Source: Bradyrhizobium sp. AZCC 2262
GTDB lineage: Bacteria > Pseudomonadota > Alphaproteobacteria > Rhizobiales > Xanthobacteraceae
Reading direction: 5' to 3'
Assembly: GCF_036924535.1 (NCBI RefSeq)
Contig: NZ_JAZHRT010000001.1
Coordinates: 6,448,001 to 6,512,000, forward strand
Length of the DNA stretch: 64,000 bases
Within the stretch, counting starts at the first letter, position 1. Every line of letters begins with the position of its first letter. Of this stretch, positions 9,041-18,207 are shown piece after piece. The position numbers and the translations under genes were made by a program. The notes beneath the pieces were generated by a model. It was not told the origin of the DNA. It searched no databases and saw only the letters and a program-made list of their open reading frames with translations.

Positions 9041-9076
9041 AGAAAAAAGGCGCCTCACATCGCCGTGAAGCGCCTT
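9041..9076 (-). terminator. Rho-independent terminator of the 335-residue protein gene
   Basis: On the minus strand an AAGGCGC...GCGCCTT stem extends by GTGA/TCAC across one mismatch, with a six-base loop, and is followed directly by TTTTTTCT. It lies 21 bases after the stop codon at 9097 of the leftward gene, so it is well placed and oriented to terminate that gene. Confidence 0.85.
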
Positions 9077-9096
9077 CCTGTTCGCATATCGTCCCG

Positions 9097-10104
9097 TCAG
9101 CGTGCGACGATCAGGCCCTTGCTGGTCACGACCACCCAGCGGCCATCCTGCTTGCGAATGGCGTCGACGCGGCCGAGACCGGGAATGGGATCGCCGGCAT
9201 AGACCTCGTACATACCGCGGCGGCTCTCGATCAGAGCACTGCCATTAGCGACGTCCCGTAATATCCAGCCTTCCACGGTCGGCAGCCGGGCCACCTCAGG
9301 CTTGGGCGAAGCGGCAGGCGCAGGCGGCGCTGCGGCCGCAGCCTGCTGCGGTATCGAGCCTGTGATGTCCTTCGCTGGAGCCTGCGCGGCGGCAGCCGTC
9401 GGCGCGGACGCCTGGGCCGTGCGGAGCTTGTCGACGGCTTCGCTCAGCTTGGCGAGTTTCGCGGCGGGCTCGGCCTGCGCCTTCTCGACCTTGTCGAGCC
9501 GGTCGCTGGCCTTGTTGAGCTGGCCCGTCGTCGTCTTGGAAGTGTGCTCCAGGCTGGCTTTCAGCGCGACGATCTCGGCATCGATCCGCGCCACCGAGGT
9601 TTCGAGCGCGCTGTCCTTTGCCGAATTCTGGCTAGATGCCTGGGCCGAATCTCCGGCCATCAGCTTTCCGAAGCCGGCGGTCGCCAGCGCGCCACCCAGC
9701 GCGCCCGCCACCGTCGCCAGCGCCACCACGGCAGCCATCGCCCCGATCCTGCGTTTGCCGGACGATCCCTCCGCCGGCGCAGCCTTGGCATCGGCGCCGA
9801 CGCGGTCGCCGGGCGACATGATCGTCACGTTGCCGGGGAAGCGCGGCGCTTCCGGCTTCACGTCGTCGATCTTGGGAGGCTCAGCCTTTGAGGCCTCGAC
9901 CTTTGGCGCCTCCATCTTGACGGCGTCCACCTTGGGCGCGTCGGGCTTCGGAGAGGTCTCTTCCTGTGCGGGCGTGAGTTTTGCCGCCTCCACCTCAGCC
10001 GCCGCTGTTACCGGCTCATTCAGCGCAGGCATGTCAGGAGCGGCCGGCCCCGCGCCAAGAGTTCCGGTTTCACCGCTGCTGGGCTGGGGTTGCTGATCGC
10101 TCAC
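9097..10104 (-). CDS. Membrane-anchored coiled-coil protein of unknown function
   Basis: A 335-residue protein with four regions. Residues 1-95 are a Pro/Ala/Lys-rich tail containing a roughly ten-residue repeat of the type E-A-P-K-V-E/D-A-x-K-x. About residues 125-150 are one transmembrane helix (IGAMAAVVALATVAGALGG). About residues 165-235 are a coiled coil with TSVARIDAEIVALKASLEHT and KASDRLDKVEKAQ. The last 65 residues form a compact beta-rich domain, from VEGWILRDVANGSALIESRR to VVTSKGLIVAR, resembling small periplasmic scaffold domains. The topology suggests a cytoplasmic tail and a periplasmic stalk. It has its own terminator. A cell-envelope scaffold is a guess. Confidence 0.8.
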   Translation of the reverse strand: MSDQQPQPSSGETGTLGAGPAAPDMPALNEPVTAAAEVEAAKLTPAQEETSPKPDAPKVDAVKMEAPKVEASKAEPPKIDDVKPEAPRFPGNVTIMSPGDRVGADAKAAPAEGSSGKRRIGAMAAVVALATVAGALGGALATAGFGKLMAGDSAQASSQNSAKDSALETSVARIDAEIVALKASLEHTSKTTTGQLNKASDRLDKVEKAQAEPAAKLAKLSEAVDKLRTAQASAPTAAAAQAPAKDITGSIPQQAAAAAPPAPAASPKPEVARLPTVEGWILRDVANGSALIESRRGMYEVYAGDPIPGLGRVDAIRKQDGRWVVVTSKGLIVAR

Positions 10105-10341
10105 GTTGGATTCTCCAGAATTGATTGACCATTTGGTAACTTTTATTGCTTGCCAAATCGTTACCGGCCTCGGGCTTACCGAAATTTTAGGAACTCATCA
10201 GGCCCGGTTTTGGGCCGCCACATGCCGGCCAGCCCGGCCCCGGGGCACCATGCTGCCCTGCGGCATCCTTGCTGGTTCCGTTTGCGCCGGTCTGTTTCCC
10301 GATTAACATGGACCGACCAGCCAGAAAGGCAGGTGGCCACC

Positions 10342-10716
10342 ATGACCATCGAGAAATGCATCAACGAGTTTGATGTAGATGACGTCATTTTTGAGGAAGG
10401 CTCGACCGGGCGGGAACTGTTCGTGGTGCTCGACGGCCAAGTCGAAATCGCCAAGATGAACGGCGCCAGCAAGACGGTGATCGTCACGCTGGGCAAGGGT
10501 GAGTTCTTCGGCGAGATGGCTGTCATCGACGGCTCGTCCCGTTCGGCAACCGCCATCGCGGCGGCGCCAAATACCCGCGTGATGCGGATCAACCACGCCC
10601 GCTTCGTCTACCTGGTCAGCCAGCAGCCGGCCTTCGCGCTGATGATCATGGATGCGCTCAGCAAGCGCTTGCGGGCCTCCAACACGGTCGCCTTCAGAAC
10701 CGCGGCCAATTCATGA
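10342..10716 (+). CDS. Stand-alone cyclic-nucleotide-binding-domain protein
   Basis: A 124-residue protein from ATG at 10342 with AGGCAGG upstream. It is almost entirely one Crp-type nucleotide-binding beta-roll: DVIFEEGSTGRELFVVLDGQ, then LGKGEFFGEMAVIDGSSRSA, which keeps the GE...R/SA phosphate-binding cassette. There is no helix-turn-helix after it, so it is not itself a transcription factor; it may sense cAMP or a related ligand and act through a partner. Its stop overlaps the start of the next gene (ATGA at 10713), so the metallo-beta-lactamase-fold protein is the obvious partner. Confidence 0.85.
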   Translation: MTIEKCINEFDVDDVIFEEGSTGRELFVVLDGQVEIAKMNGASKTVIVTLGKGEFFGEMAVIDGSSRSATAIAAAPNTRVMRINHARFVYLVSQQPAFALMIMDALSKRLRASNTVAFRTAANS

Positions 10717-11525
10717 GCGAGCGCAGGCCGAGCCCGTTCAAGACACTGCTCGACAGCGACGTCTGTACGCTGATCGAGGCGGCCGAGAACGTCTATCAGA
10801 TCCGCTTCAAGAACCGCGCGGCGAATGCCTATCTGGTGCGCGGAAGCTCGCGCACCATCCTGATTGACGTAGGACTATCCTCGAACTATCCGCATCTGCT
10901 GACATGTCTCGACCATATCGGCGTGAAGCCCGACGATATCGACATGGTGGTGCTGAGCCACGAGCATCTCGACCACATCGGCGCGGCCTATCACTTCCAT
11001 GGCCGCGCCTTCATCGCCGCGCATCGGCTCGCCGCCAACAAGATCATGCTGCGCGACGACTTCTCGATGCTGCGCAAGATGTTCAACGAGCCGAACGTGC
11101 CGATCAACATCGACCTCTGGCTGGAAGAAGGCAATCTGATCGATCTCGGCAATTTCCGCCTCAACGTGATGTACACGCCCGGCCACACCTCGGCCTGCAT
11201 CACACTGTTCGAGCAGGACAAGGGGCTGTTGTTTGCCGCCGATACGCTGATGCCGGGTGGCGTGATGGGCGGCGTGTTCGGCTCCGGCAGCATCGCCGAT
11301 TACATCCAGTCGTTGGAGCGGCTGAAGGGCCTGAACTCGAAGATCCTGCTGTCTGGCCACGGCCGGCTGTCCGACACCCCGCAGGACGACGTGCGGATCG
11401 CGATCCAGCGCTCGCACGGATTGTTGTCGGACACCGCGCAATTGTTCGACGCGCTGGATGCGCGATCGAATTTCGAACCGATCATGCAATCGGTGCGCGA
11501 CCTCAACAAGCTCGACGACAGCTAG
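10713..11525 (+). CDS. Metallo-beta-lactamase-fold hydrolase
   Basis: A 270-residue MBL-fold protein. It has the metal motif HEHLDH (His83, His85, Asp87, His88), then TPGHTSACITLF, the Asp of FAADTLMPGG, and SGHGRLSD near the end. All ligands for a two-metal site are present, so it should be an active hydrolase. The substrate is not predictable; relatives include glyoxalase II, quorum quenchers and cyclic nucleotide phosphodiesterases. Translational coupling to a cyclic-nucleotide-binding protein makes a nucleotide-related role worth considering, but that is inference. Confidence 0.9.
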   Translation: MSERRPSPFKTLLDSDVCTLIEAAENVYQIRFKNRAANAYLVRGSSRTILIDVGLSSNYPHLLTCLDHIGVKPDDIDMVVLSHEHLDHIGAAYHFHGRAFIAAHRLAANKIMLRDDFSMLRKMFNEPNVPINIDLWLEEGNLIDLGNFRLNVMYTPGHTSACITLFEQDKGLLFAADTLMPGGVMGGVFGSGSIADYIQSLERLKGLNSKILLSGHGRLSDTPQDDVRIAIQRSHGLLSDTAQLFDALDARSNFEPIMQSVRDLNKLDDS

Positions 11526-11706
11526 GCCAGCCGACCGCAACATATTCCGCAGCGTCGAATGCGTGATCCGCCCATTTGGCAAATGGCGCGGCGGGCTCGA
11601 TTTCGGCGGCCAGGCCAGCCAGCCGCTCGATACGGCCAATACCAACATCGTCGCCTGGATGGCGCGGGTGGGCGAGCGGCCTTGCGAAGGCGCTACCGCG
11701 CGAGCT
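11526..11706 (+). pseudogene. Possible C-terminal remnant of a protein-coding gene
   Basis: The plus frame reads NIFRSVECVIRPFGKWRGG, followed by QPLDTANTNIVAWMARVGER. The latter has the look of a GST-type C-terminal helix (a Trp and an E-R-P ending). There is no start codon or ribosome binding site, and the frame runs out into the antisense of the next gene. It may be the tail of a deleted gene; it could also be chance coding potential in GC-rich DNA. Confidence 0.25.
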
Positions 11707-12012
11707 CTAGTTCATCCGAAGATGGCGACCTTGATTGTAGACAAGCTCCCAAAGTTCACTCGCGTTCCAACGCTCACTCTTCTCATTGAGCTTTTCTGCC
11801 ACTGCAATCGCGAACTCATCAGCATCTGGAGGCTCTCTCGAAATGATCCGACAGCAATCCAATGACGGGCTCGCCGGCATCGCCGTCGCAAGCCGCCGAC
11901 AAATTCTCGCAGCCACCGCGGCTGCATCGGCTGCACATAGACCCTGATCGTCGCGCAACATCTGCGTTATTATTCGTTCTGCTTTGCTCGCATCAATTCG
12001 AAGCTTTGTCAT
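11707..12012 (-). CDS. Small hypothetical protein, 101 residues
   Basis: ATG at 12012 is preceded by AAGGAGG with five bases of spacing, one of the best ribosome binding sites in the window, which argues that this is a real gene. The protein begins MTKLRIDASKAERIITQMLR, contains a Cys pair (LDCCRII) and ends in a helical segment WNASELWELVYNQ. No known domain is recognised. The local GC is lower than in its neighbours. The next gene upstream, 94 bases away, points the same way and also has a strong ribosome binding site, so they may form a small unit. Confidence 0.6.
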   Translation of the reverse strand: MTKLRIDASKAERIITQMLRDDQGLCAADAAAVAARICRRLATAMPASPSLDCCRIISREPPDADEFAIAVAEKLNEKSERWNASELWELVYNQGRHLRMN

Positions 12013-12106
12013 TTTCGCCTCCTTGCTGACGAAGCCACTCTGTTTGGCGCTGCCACTAAGAATCCAACAATGGGTGACTCTCTATTGGAGGTCGCTCCCA
12101 CCAAGC

Positions 12107-12382
12107 CTAGCTTCGGACCACGCGGGAGCGATCGGGAGATCCATTGGCATGTTGTGATGACGCGGCCCCGGAGGTGCCTGTCAGCATATCCCACAGCCGT
12201 AGGGCGCTCATCTGCAAGAGCATCAAATGCGGCAACAAGACGGGCAGTAGGCACATTGCGATGCTGATGATGACAACCGCTACGTGGCTGAGCAGGTCGA
12301 GTGTGCGCAAGATCATCTCCCTGGTCATCAAGAGCACCATCATCGGGGCTGCGTATCCGACCAGATCGATCTCGCTGATCAT
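12107..12382 (-). CDS. Small membrane protein, about 91 residues
   Basis: ATG at 12382 follows AGGAGG with eight bases of spacing. The frame extends further upstream, but without a comparable start. The product MISEIDLVGYAAPMMVLLMT continues into a second hydrophobic stretch, LSHVAVVIISIAMCLLPVLL, giving one or two membrane segments followed by a polar Ser-rich tail. Methionine and leucine are unusually frequent. No family is recognised. Its small size and position next to another orphan gene in lower-GC DNA suggest accessory content. Confidence 0.55.
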   Translation of the reverse strand: MISEIDLVGYAAPMMVLLMTREMILRTLDLLSHVAVVIISIAMCLLPVLLPHLMLLQMSALRLWDMLTGTSGAASSQHANGSPDRSRVVRS

Positions 12383-12610
12383 GGCTGGAGCCTCCTCTGG
12401 TTGCTGGACAACGAGTAATGCTGACCGCCAACGTGCGCTCCGCAACGGCCCAATGTCCTGAAGCACTCCCGAAAAGGTTGCAAAATGTCTCCGAATTGAG
12501 CGGACCGCAGCGAGCGATCGAACGGAGCGAAGTCCTTGTTATCGCGTTGACTTCATCCAGATGAAGGAGTTGACTTCCAATATATTATTTTGATTGACGG
12601 GCAGGCATCC

Positions 12611-15600
12611 ATGGTCGTCGAGCGATCGGAGCCCAATTTTCCTCATCCGCATGACGAAGCGCCCCCCGTCCGCGCCGCTAACCTTGAGTGGCGGATGGGG
12701 TCGCTTGTGCTGGACCCAGTTGCGCGCATCCTGATTCATGACGGTACCCCCCTGCCCCTGGGTGAGCGGGCTGTTTCAATTCTTCTGATGCTGGTGGAGC
12801 GATCGGGTCAATTGGTCAGCAAGGAAGACCTCATCGAATTTGCCTGGCAGGGTTTAGCCGTAGAGGACAGCAATCTCACAGTTCAGGTTGCTGCGTTGCG
12901 GCGTGCGTTGGCGTTGGTCCCTGGAGGGAGGTCCTGGATCGAGACTTTGCCTCGGCGCGGCTATCGTTTCGTCGGTATCGCCGTACGATCCGGAGATAAA
13001 GACCCACCGACGTCGGATGAACCACGGGCAGCCCAATCGTCTTCACAGCTACCCTCGTCCAAACTCGCAAACGATAAAAAAAGCCTGCCGACGCCGCCTG
13101 CGCTCACCGATTCACGCACGCACCACATGGTTGGGCGCGCCGCCCCGCTCGATATGCTGGACCGGATGACACAGCGCATGCTGACCGGCCAAAGACAGAT
13201 TGCGTTTGTCACCGGGGAAGCCGGGATCGGCAAAACGGCCTTTCTCCAGATGGCGGTGGACCGGCTGTCGCAGCAGGGCGTCGATTTGCTGTGCGGGCGC
13301 TGCACCGAGAGGTTCGGAACCGATGAAGCGTTCCTGCCCTTAATCGACGCGCTGGTGACACGATGTCGCAGCACGGACGGAGCAGAACTGCAGACAGCTA
13401 TTCGCGCCCACGCGCCAACCTGGATGCTGCAGATACCAGGTTCGATTGGTGCGACGGAGCGCGCCGCGTTTCAGCGCGAAGTATTTGGGGCGACCCGCGA
13501 GCGCATGCTCCGCGAATTTTGCGATCTCGTGGAAGCACTGACCGCCGATCGTCCATGGGCAATCGTTCTCGAAGATCTGCATTGGAGCGACTTGGCAACG
13601 CTGGACGCGCTCTCCCGCTTTGCACGAGGGGACAGTAAGGCCTCGGTGCTGATCCTCGGTTCCTATCGGCCGGCAGATAGCATCATCGGCCAACATCCCA
13701 TTCGGCGTCTGCACCAGGATCTGGAGATACATGAACGCTGCGGCGAGTTGCGCCTCGATCGATTGTCTCGAATGGAGGTCGAGCGACATCTCGCACTGCG
13801 GTTCCGCGATGATGCAGTGGCGTCCGCATTGTCTGAACCCGTGTTCGAGCGAACGCAGGGACAGCCGCTGTTCATCGCATCGTTGATCAAGTTTTTCATC
13901 GATCAGCGAGTGATCGTCGAAACTGACGGTGCCTGGCGCCTGCCATCGGAAGCGGTGATTCCGCACGATGGCGTACCGACCGACTTGCTGAATATGATCA
14001 ATTATCAGGTAGGCCGCCTCACGGAGGATGAACGGCGTCTTCTCGAAGTCGCCAGCGTGGCAGGCGGAGATTTTTCCGCTGCCCTGGTGGCAGCCGGCTT
14101 GTCACGCGATGCCGTCGAGGTTGAGCGTGAGCTGGAAGCGTTGACCCGCAAAGATCACACGCTGGTGCCGTCGGGTGTGTCCGAATGGCCGGATGGCACG
14201 TACTCGGGATCATATGCCTTCCGGCATATCCTGTATCAAAACGTCGTTTATCAGCATCTCGCGCCGGGACAGCGCGTGCAAACGCACAGGCGTCTGGGCA
14301 AGAGGCTGGAACAGGCATATGGCGATCTCACCTCGGAAATCGCGCCGGTGCTCGCGCTCCATTTCGAACAGGGCCGGGATTTTCCGAGCGCCTTGCGCTA
14401 CCTCGGACAGGCGGCAGAGAGTTCCGCGAAGCGCCTCGGCCACGCGGAAGCCGCCAGCTATCTAACGCGTGGTCTTAGTATCCTCGATCGCCTTGATGCG
14501 CCGGACAAGTTCAGGCTGCGCATCTCCGTGTTGCGACATCGCAGCCTTGCGCTTCGCTCAAGCGGCGATCTCGCCGGCTCTGTCCGTGATCTCAAGGAGA
14601 TGATTGTCTGCGCTGGACACGCCGGCGAACTTCGACAGGAGGTCGCTGGCCTTGTTGCCGTTAGCCGGTTCTGCTTGCACGCAGATCGACGCCTCTGCCT
14701 TCAGGCGGCCGAAGATGTGCTGATTAAAAGCCAAGCCCTGGAGGACGATACCTTCAAGGCGATGGTACAAGGCAGCAGTGCCAGCATCAACCTGTATCTC
14801 AAGGGTTGGCACGAACAGGACGCCGCTCGTTGCATGCGAGCAATGGAATTGAGTGCGGGCGCGCAGGACCACGGCACGTTGATCAGGCGTTATGGAATCG
14901 AGGGAATTCTTGACTGTTGGCGCTCGCGGTACCGAGAGTGTCGACGCTCGGCGACGCATGGAAAGCGATTGGCCAGCGAAGCCGGGGATGTTTACGTCTT
15001 TGTCCTTTTCAATGTGCTGGAATCCACCGCGCTGCTTCATCTGGGCGAGTGGCGGGATTTGCAGCGCGAAACCACAACCGCCCTGGAATTTGCGAGAAAA
15101 AACGGAAATGAACAGGCCAGCGGATTATGTCGACTGACACTCGCATGGTTGCACGTCGAAGCAATGGATTTTGATGGAGCCCGCGCCCTCTGCGAAGGCG
15201 TCGACGAGAACACTCTCAACGAAAACCAGTTTGCTTATTTCTTCCAGCGAGCGGTCCTGGCGAAAGCTTTCGTGGGACTGCGCGACCCGCAGGGAGCAAG
15301 CAAACAGTTTAATGACGTTCAGCGCCGCCTCGAACAAGACGGCATTCCGCTGGATTTTACAATATCCACGCAGCTTTATCACTGTTTGGGAGAATATTGC
15401 CTGCAGATTGCCGAATTTGATCAGGCGAGAAGATGGGCGATCCAGCTGCGCGACTACGCCGCCCCGGCACCCGATCAGAACCATCTCGCGCTCGCCCATG
15501 GTCTGTTGGCGCGGATCGCTTTTGCTACCGGCGATCGGAACGAAGCTCGGGAACACTTGTCGCGCGCTTTGTCGATCGTTGACAATGCCAACTTTCCTCT

Positions 15601-15772
15601 CGCTGCATGGCGAGTTTATCTCGGCGCCGCGAAGATATTCGAATGTATCGGCGAAGCGGACGATGCTACCACTTATCGGATCCGTTTTGAGACGGTGATG
15701 CGAACTCTTGCGCGAAACTTTGAGCCCGACGATGCCTTGCACAGCTCCGTGTTGAACGCTCTGACGACTTGA
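12611..15772 (+). CDS. Large winged-helix regulator with P-loop ATPase and TPR-like repeats
   Basis: A 1053-residue protein from ATG at 12611; an in-frame TTG at 12590 would add seven residues. Residues about 20-110 are an OmpR/CadC-type winged helix (SQQ-like ERAVSILLMLVERSGQLVSKE, then TVQVAALRRAL and the wing LPRRGYRFVG). Next is an AAA/STAND-type ATPase with Walker A GEAGIGKT and a Walker B-like AIVLEDLHWSD. The C-terminal half is helical repeats. This architecture is that of one-protein transcription activators whose ATPase and repeat domains sense an unknown signal. The target is not evident; the gene lies alone with AT-rich DNA upstream. Confidence 0.88.
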   Translation: MVVERSEPNFPHPHDEAPPVRAANLEWRMGSLVLDPVARILIHDGTPLPLGERAVSILLMLVERSGQLVSKEDLIEFAWQGLAVEDSNLTVQVAALRRALALVPGGRSWIETLPRRGYRFVGIAVRSGDKDPPTSDEPRAAQSSSQLPSSKLANDKKSLPTPPALTDSRTHHMVGRAAPLDMLDRMTQRMLTGQRQIAFVTGEAGIGKTAFLQMAVDRLSQQGVDLLCGRCTERFGTDEAFLPLIDALVTRCRSTDGAELQTAIRAHAPTWMLQIPGSIGATERAAFQREVFGATRERMLREFCDLVEALTADRPWAIVLEDLHWSDLATLDALSRFARGDSKASVLILGSYRPADSIIGQHPIRRLHQDLEIHERCGELRLDRLSRMEVERHLALRFRDDAVASALSEPVFERTQGQPLFIASLIKFFIDQRVIVETDGAWRLPSEAVIPHDGVPTDLLNMINYQVGRLTEDERRLLEVASVAGGDFSAALVAAGLSRDAVEVERELEALTRKDHTLVPSGVSEWPDGTYSGSYAFRHILYQNVVYQHLAPGQRVQTHRRLGKRLEQAYGDLTSEIAPVLALHFEQGRDFPSALRYLGQAAESSAKRLGHAEAASYLTRGLSILDRLDAPDKFRLRISVLRHRSLALRSSGDLAGSVRDLKEMIVCAGHAGELRQEVAGLVAVSRFCLHADRRLCLQAAEDVLIKSQALEDDTFKAMVQGSSASINLYLKGWHEQDAARCMRAMELSAGAQDHGTLIRRYGIEGILDCWRSRYRECRRSATHGKRLASEAGDVYVFVLFNVLESTALLHLGEWRDLQRETTTALEFARKNGNEQASGLCRLTLAWLHVEAMDFDGARALCEGVDENTLNENQFAYFFQRAVLAKAFVGLRDPQGASKQFNDVQRRLEQDGIPLDFTISTQLYHCLGEYCLQIAEFDQARRWAIQLRDYAAPAPDQNHLALAHGLLARIAFATGDRNEAREHLSRALSIVDNANFPLAAWRVYLGAAKIFECIGEADDATTYRIRFETVMRTLARNFEPDDALHSSVLNALTT

Positions 15773-16052
15773 ACGGCGTGATCGATCTCGTCGTCTGACA
15801 GCCGCCTGGTAGACTTTGCCCCAAAGAGAAAGGCCGACGGGCGTTACGCCGCCGACCTTGTCTTGCAACTGCCGGCTCGTGGGTCCGGTTCCGTTGCTTT
15901 GCATTGCGGTTACCAGAACTATTTTGACCAGTAGCACCCAGAGACGGCTGATGCCATTGCGCGTAGGTATTGCCGAGCCGTACCGAGGTTAGGCTCATGC
16001 TATCAAAACGGATGGAGCCGACTATCCATTGGTTTACGGCGGTGGTGGCGAT
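15773..16052. other. Intergenic region after the large regulator
   Basis: About 280 bases between the large regulator and the convergent TPM gene. I find no gene. An imperfect stem is formed by AAGGCCGACGGGCG and CGCCGCCGACCTT (about 15830-15859), with several mismatches and no clean T tract, so it is only a weak candidate terminator. Confidence 0.35.
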
Positions 16053-16550
16053 CTACATCACCACCGGCGCATCCGGTAGCTCATTCGGCCCTGGCTCCTG
16101 CGCCGGAAAGTGCGTCGCCAACTCGCGCGACACCGCCTCGATTCCCTTGATCACGCCGCCTTCAAAATTTCCGGCCCTGAACTGCCTCTCCATCTCGACG
16201 CAGATTTTTTCCCAGCCGGCGTTGCCGACCCTGGCATCGATGCCACGGTCGGCAACGATCTCGAAGTCGTGGTCGGCCAGCAGCAGGTAGATCAAGACGC
16301 CGTTGTTGTGGACGGTGTCCCAGATCCGCAATTGCGAAAAAATATCCAACGCCCGCCCCCGCGCCGGCTGATTGCGAAACAGCGGCGCACCATCGAGCGC
16401 GCCTTCGACCACAAAACGGACCTGTCCAGAATGGGTGGCTTCGCCTGACTTGATCGCCTGCTCGATCCTCGCCAGCGCTTGTGGCGGAAAGATCCGCCGC
16501 AGCCGCCAGCGGTGTTCGAGGAGATGCTTGCCGACGCGCTTGATGCTCAT
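16053..16550 (-). CDS. TPM-domain protein, short cytoplasmic form
   Basis: A 165-residue protein from ATG at 16550; the frame runs further upstream, but only into the overlapping gene. It starts MSIKRVGKHLLEHRWRLRRI and has the TPM (DUF477) core: IEQAIKSGEATHSGQVRFVV, then NNGVLIYLLLADHDFEIVAD and the GWEKIC segment. There is no signal peptide or Gly-rich tail. One base separates its start from the stop of the upstream gene, so translation is coupled. TPM proteins occur with LemA in many bacteria; plant homologues assist photosystem II repair, but the bacterial role is unclear. Confidence 0.87.
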   Translation of the reverse strand: MSIKRVGKHLLEHRWRLRRIFPPQALARIEQAIKSGEATHSGQVRFVVEGALDGAPLFRNQPARGRALDIFSQLRIWDTVHNNGVLIYLLLADHDFEIVADRGIDARVGNAGWEKICVEMERQFRAGNFEGGVIKGIEAVSRELATHFPAQEPGPNELPDAPVVM

Positions 16551-16551
16551 G

Positions 16552-17424
16552 CTACCAGCTCCCCGATGCGCCGCCGCCGCCAAAGCTGCCGCCGCCGCCA
16601 CTGAAGCCGCCGCCCGAACTGCCACTGCTGCTACCGCTGCTCCCCCCACTCGACCAGCCGCCACGTGTGCCGCGGCTGCCGCCCGAGGGCATCAGATCGA
16701 TGAACGCGGAAATGAGGAAAGCGAGCACGCCGACGATCGCCGCCACGCCGAGGCTGCCGACGACGAGCCATGCCAAAATTCCAACGAAGCCGCCGGTCGC
16801 AGCCGAGCCGACCAGCCGGCCGAGCGCCGCCCTCAGGGCGCCGCCGACAAGGAACACGAAGGCGAGCACGAACGGATTGAACGGGTCGATGGAGTTGAAA
16901 AAACCGGTGTCTTGCCAATGCGGCGGCTCCGGCTCCGGCAATTTCTCGCCATTGATGACCCGGACCATCCGGTCGGTCCCGGCAGAAACGCCACCGGCAA
17001 AATCGCCCGTCTTGAACTTCGGCGTGATGTCTTCGTCGATGATGCGCTTGGTGGTGGCGTCGGTCAGCGCGCCTTCGAGGCCATAACCAACCTCGATCCG
17101 CAAGCGGCGGTCGTTCTTGGCGATGACGAGCAGCGCACCGTCGTCGATCTTCTTGCGGCCGATCTTCCAGGCCTCCGCGACCCGGAGCGCGTACTGCTCG
17201 ATGGCCTCGCCGTCGGTCGTCGGCACGATCAGCACTGCGACCTGGCTGCCCTTGCGTGTCTCGAGATCCCTCAGCGTCTGCGTCAGCGATGCGACGTCTG
17301 CCGCCGTGAGCGTGCCGGTCTGATCGACCACCCGTCCGCTCAGCGGCGGCACCGCGACGAGCGCCAGCGCCGCACCAGCCCAGCACAGCAGCAGCCCAAG
17401 AAGGGAGGCTCTTGCAGCGTTCAT
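16552..17424 (-). CDS. TPM-domain membrane protein with Gly/Ser-rich tail (YgcG type)
   Basis: A 290-residue protein with signal peptide (LLGLLLCWAGAALA), a periplasmic TPM domain (about residues 28-150: LSGRVVDQTGTLTAADVASL, KIDDGALLVIAKNDRRLRIE, VGYGLEGALTD), two transmembrane segments around residues 185-240, and a C-terminal tail of about 45 residues made almost only of Gly and Ser. This is the standard YgcG layout. It sits between lemA and a second TPM gene on the same strand. The three probably act together at the envelope, but the biochemical function is not established. Confidence 0.92.
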   Translation of the reverse strand: MNAARASLLGLLLCWAGAALALVAVPPLSGRVVDQTGTLTAADVASLTQTLRDLETRKGSQVAVLIVPTTDGEAIEQYALRVAEAWKIGRKKIDDGALLVIAKNDRRLRIEVGYGLEGALTDATTKRIIDEDITPKFKTGDFAGGVSAGTDRMVRVINGEKLPEPEPPHWQDTGFFNSIDPFNPFVLAFVFLVGGALRAALGRLVGSAATGGFVGILAWLVVGSLGVAAIVGVLAFLISAFIDLMPSGGSRGTRGGWSSGGSSGSSSGSSGGGFSGGGGSFGGGGASGSW

Positions 17425-17445
17425 CGCGGATCGTCTTTTCAGCCG

Positions 17446-18054
17446 CTACTTCGCGGGCGCCGGCGTCGGGTTGAAATCGACCTTCGGCGCCGTCGAGATT
17501 TCCTTCTCGTTCTCGACCGAGAAATTCGGCTTGTCCTTGTAGCCGAACATCATCGCGGTCAGATTGTTCGGGAAGGTGCGAATGCCGACATTATAGTCCT
17601 GCACCGCCTTGATGTAGCGGTTGCGCGCCACGGTGATGCGGTTCTCGGTGCCTTCGAGCTGCGACATCAGATCGCGAAACAGCGCATCCGATTTGAGCTG
17701 CGGATAGTTTTCGGTCACCACCAGCAACCGCGACAGCGCGCTCGACAGTTCGCCCTGGGCGGCCTGGAATTTCTGGAACGCGGCGGGATCGTTCAGCACC
17801 TCCGGCGTCGCCTGGATGCTGCCGACCTTGGCGCGAGCATTGGTGACGCCGAGCAGCACGTCCTTTTCCTGCTGCGCAAAACCCTTCACGGAATTGACGA
17901 GGTTGGGCACCAGGTCAGCACGGCGCTGATACTGGTTGACCACTTCCGACCAGTTCGCCTTGACCTGTTCGTCATTGGTCTGGATCGCGTTGTAACCGCA
18001 ATTGGTCAAGCTCAGGCACGACAGCGTCGCCAGCACGGTCCATAATCTGCGCAT
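17446..18054 (-). CDS. lemA: LemA family protein
   Basis: A 202-residue LemA protein. It has an N-terminal hydrophobic helix (LWTVLATLSCLSLTNCGYNA) followed by QVKANWSEVVNQYQRRADLV, then PNLVNSVKGFAQQE, and the long four-helix body ending in a charged tail. The Cys after LTN is not a good lipobox because of the preceding Asn, so a plain membrane anchor is likelier. GGGAGAG four bases before ATG at 18054 fixes the start. It is the first gene of the lemA-TPM-TPM operon, 21 bases before the next gene. Confidence 0.95.
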   Translation of the reverse strand: MRRLWTVLATLSCLSLTNCGYNAIQTNDEQVKANWSEVVNQYQRRADLVPNLVNSVKGFAQQEKDVLLGVTNARAKVGSIQATPEVLNDPAAFQKFQAAQGELSSALSRLLVVTENYPQLKSDALFRDLMSQLEGTENRITVARNRYIKAVQDYNVGIRTFPNNLTAMMFGYKDKPNFSVENEKEISTAPKVDFNPTPAPAK

Positions 18055-18207
18055 CGCACTCTCCCAAAGAAAAACGAACGCCAACATAGCAGATTGGTTG
18101 CATCCGGTATGCAGCCGCGAGCCCAGATTTTGCAGGCGATGCCACTTGCGTATCATTTGCCGAAATAACAACATGGCCGCCAACAATAAGGGAAACGCGA
18201 GGGCGCC

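Noticed and set aside
16372..18045. Plus-strand 557-codon frame opposite the lemA/TPM operon
   Set aside because: Low-complexity Arg/Ala/His composition and full overlap with three well-supported genes.
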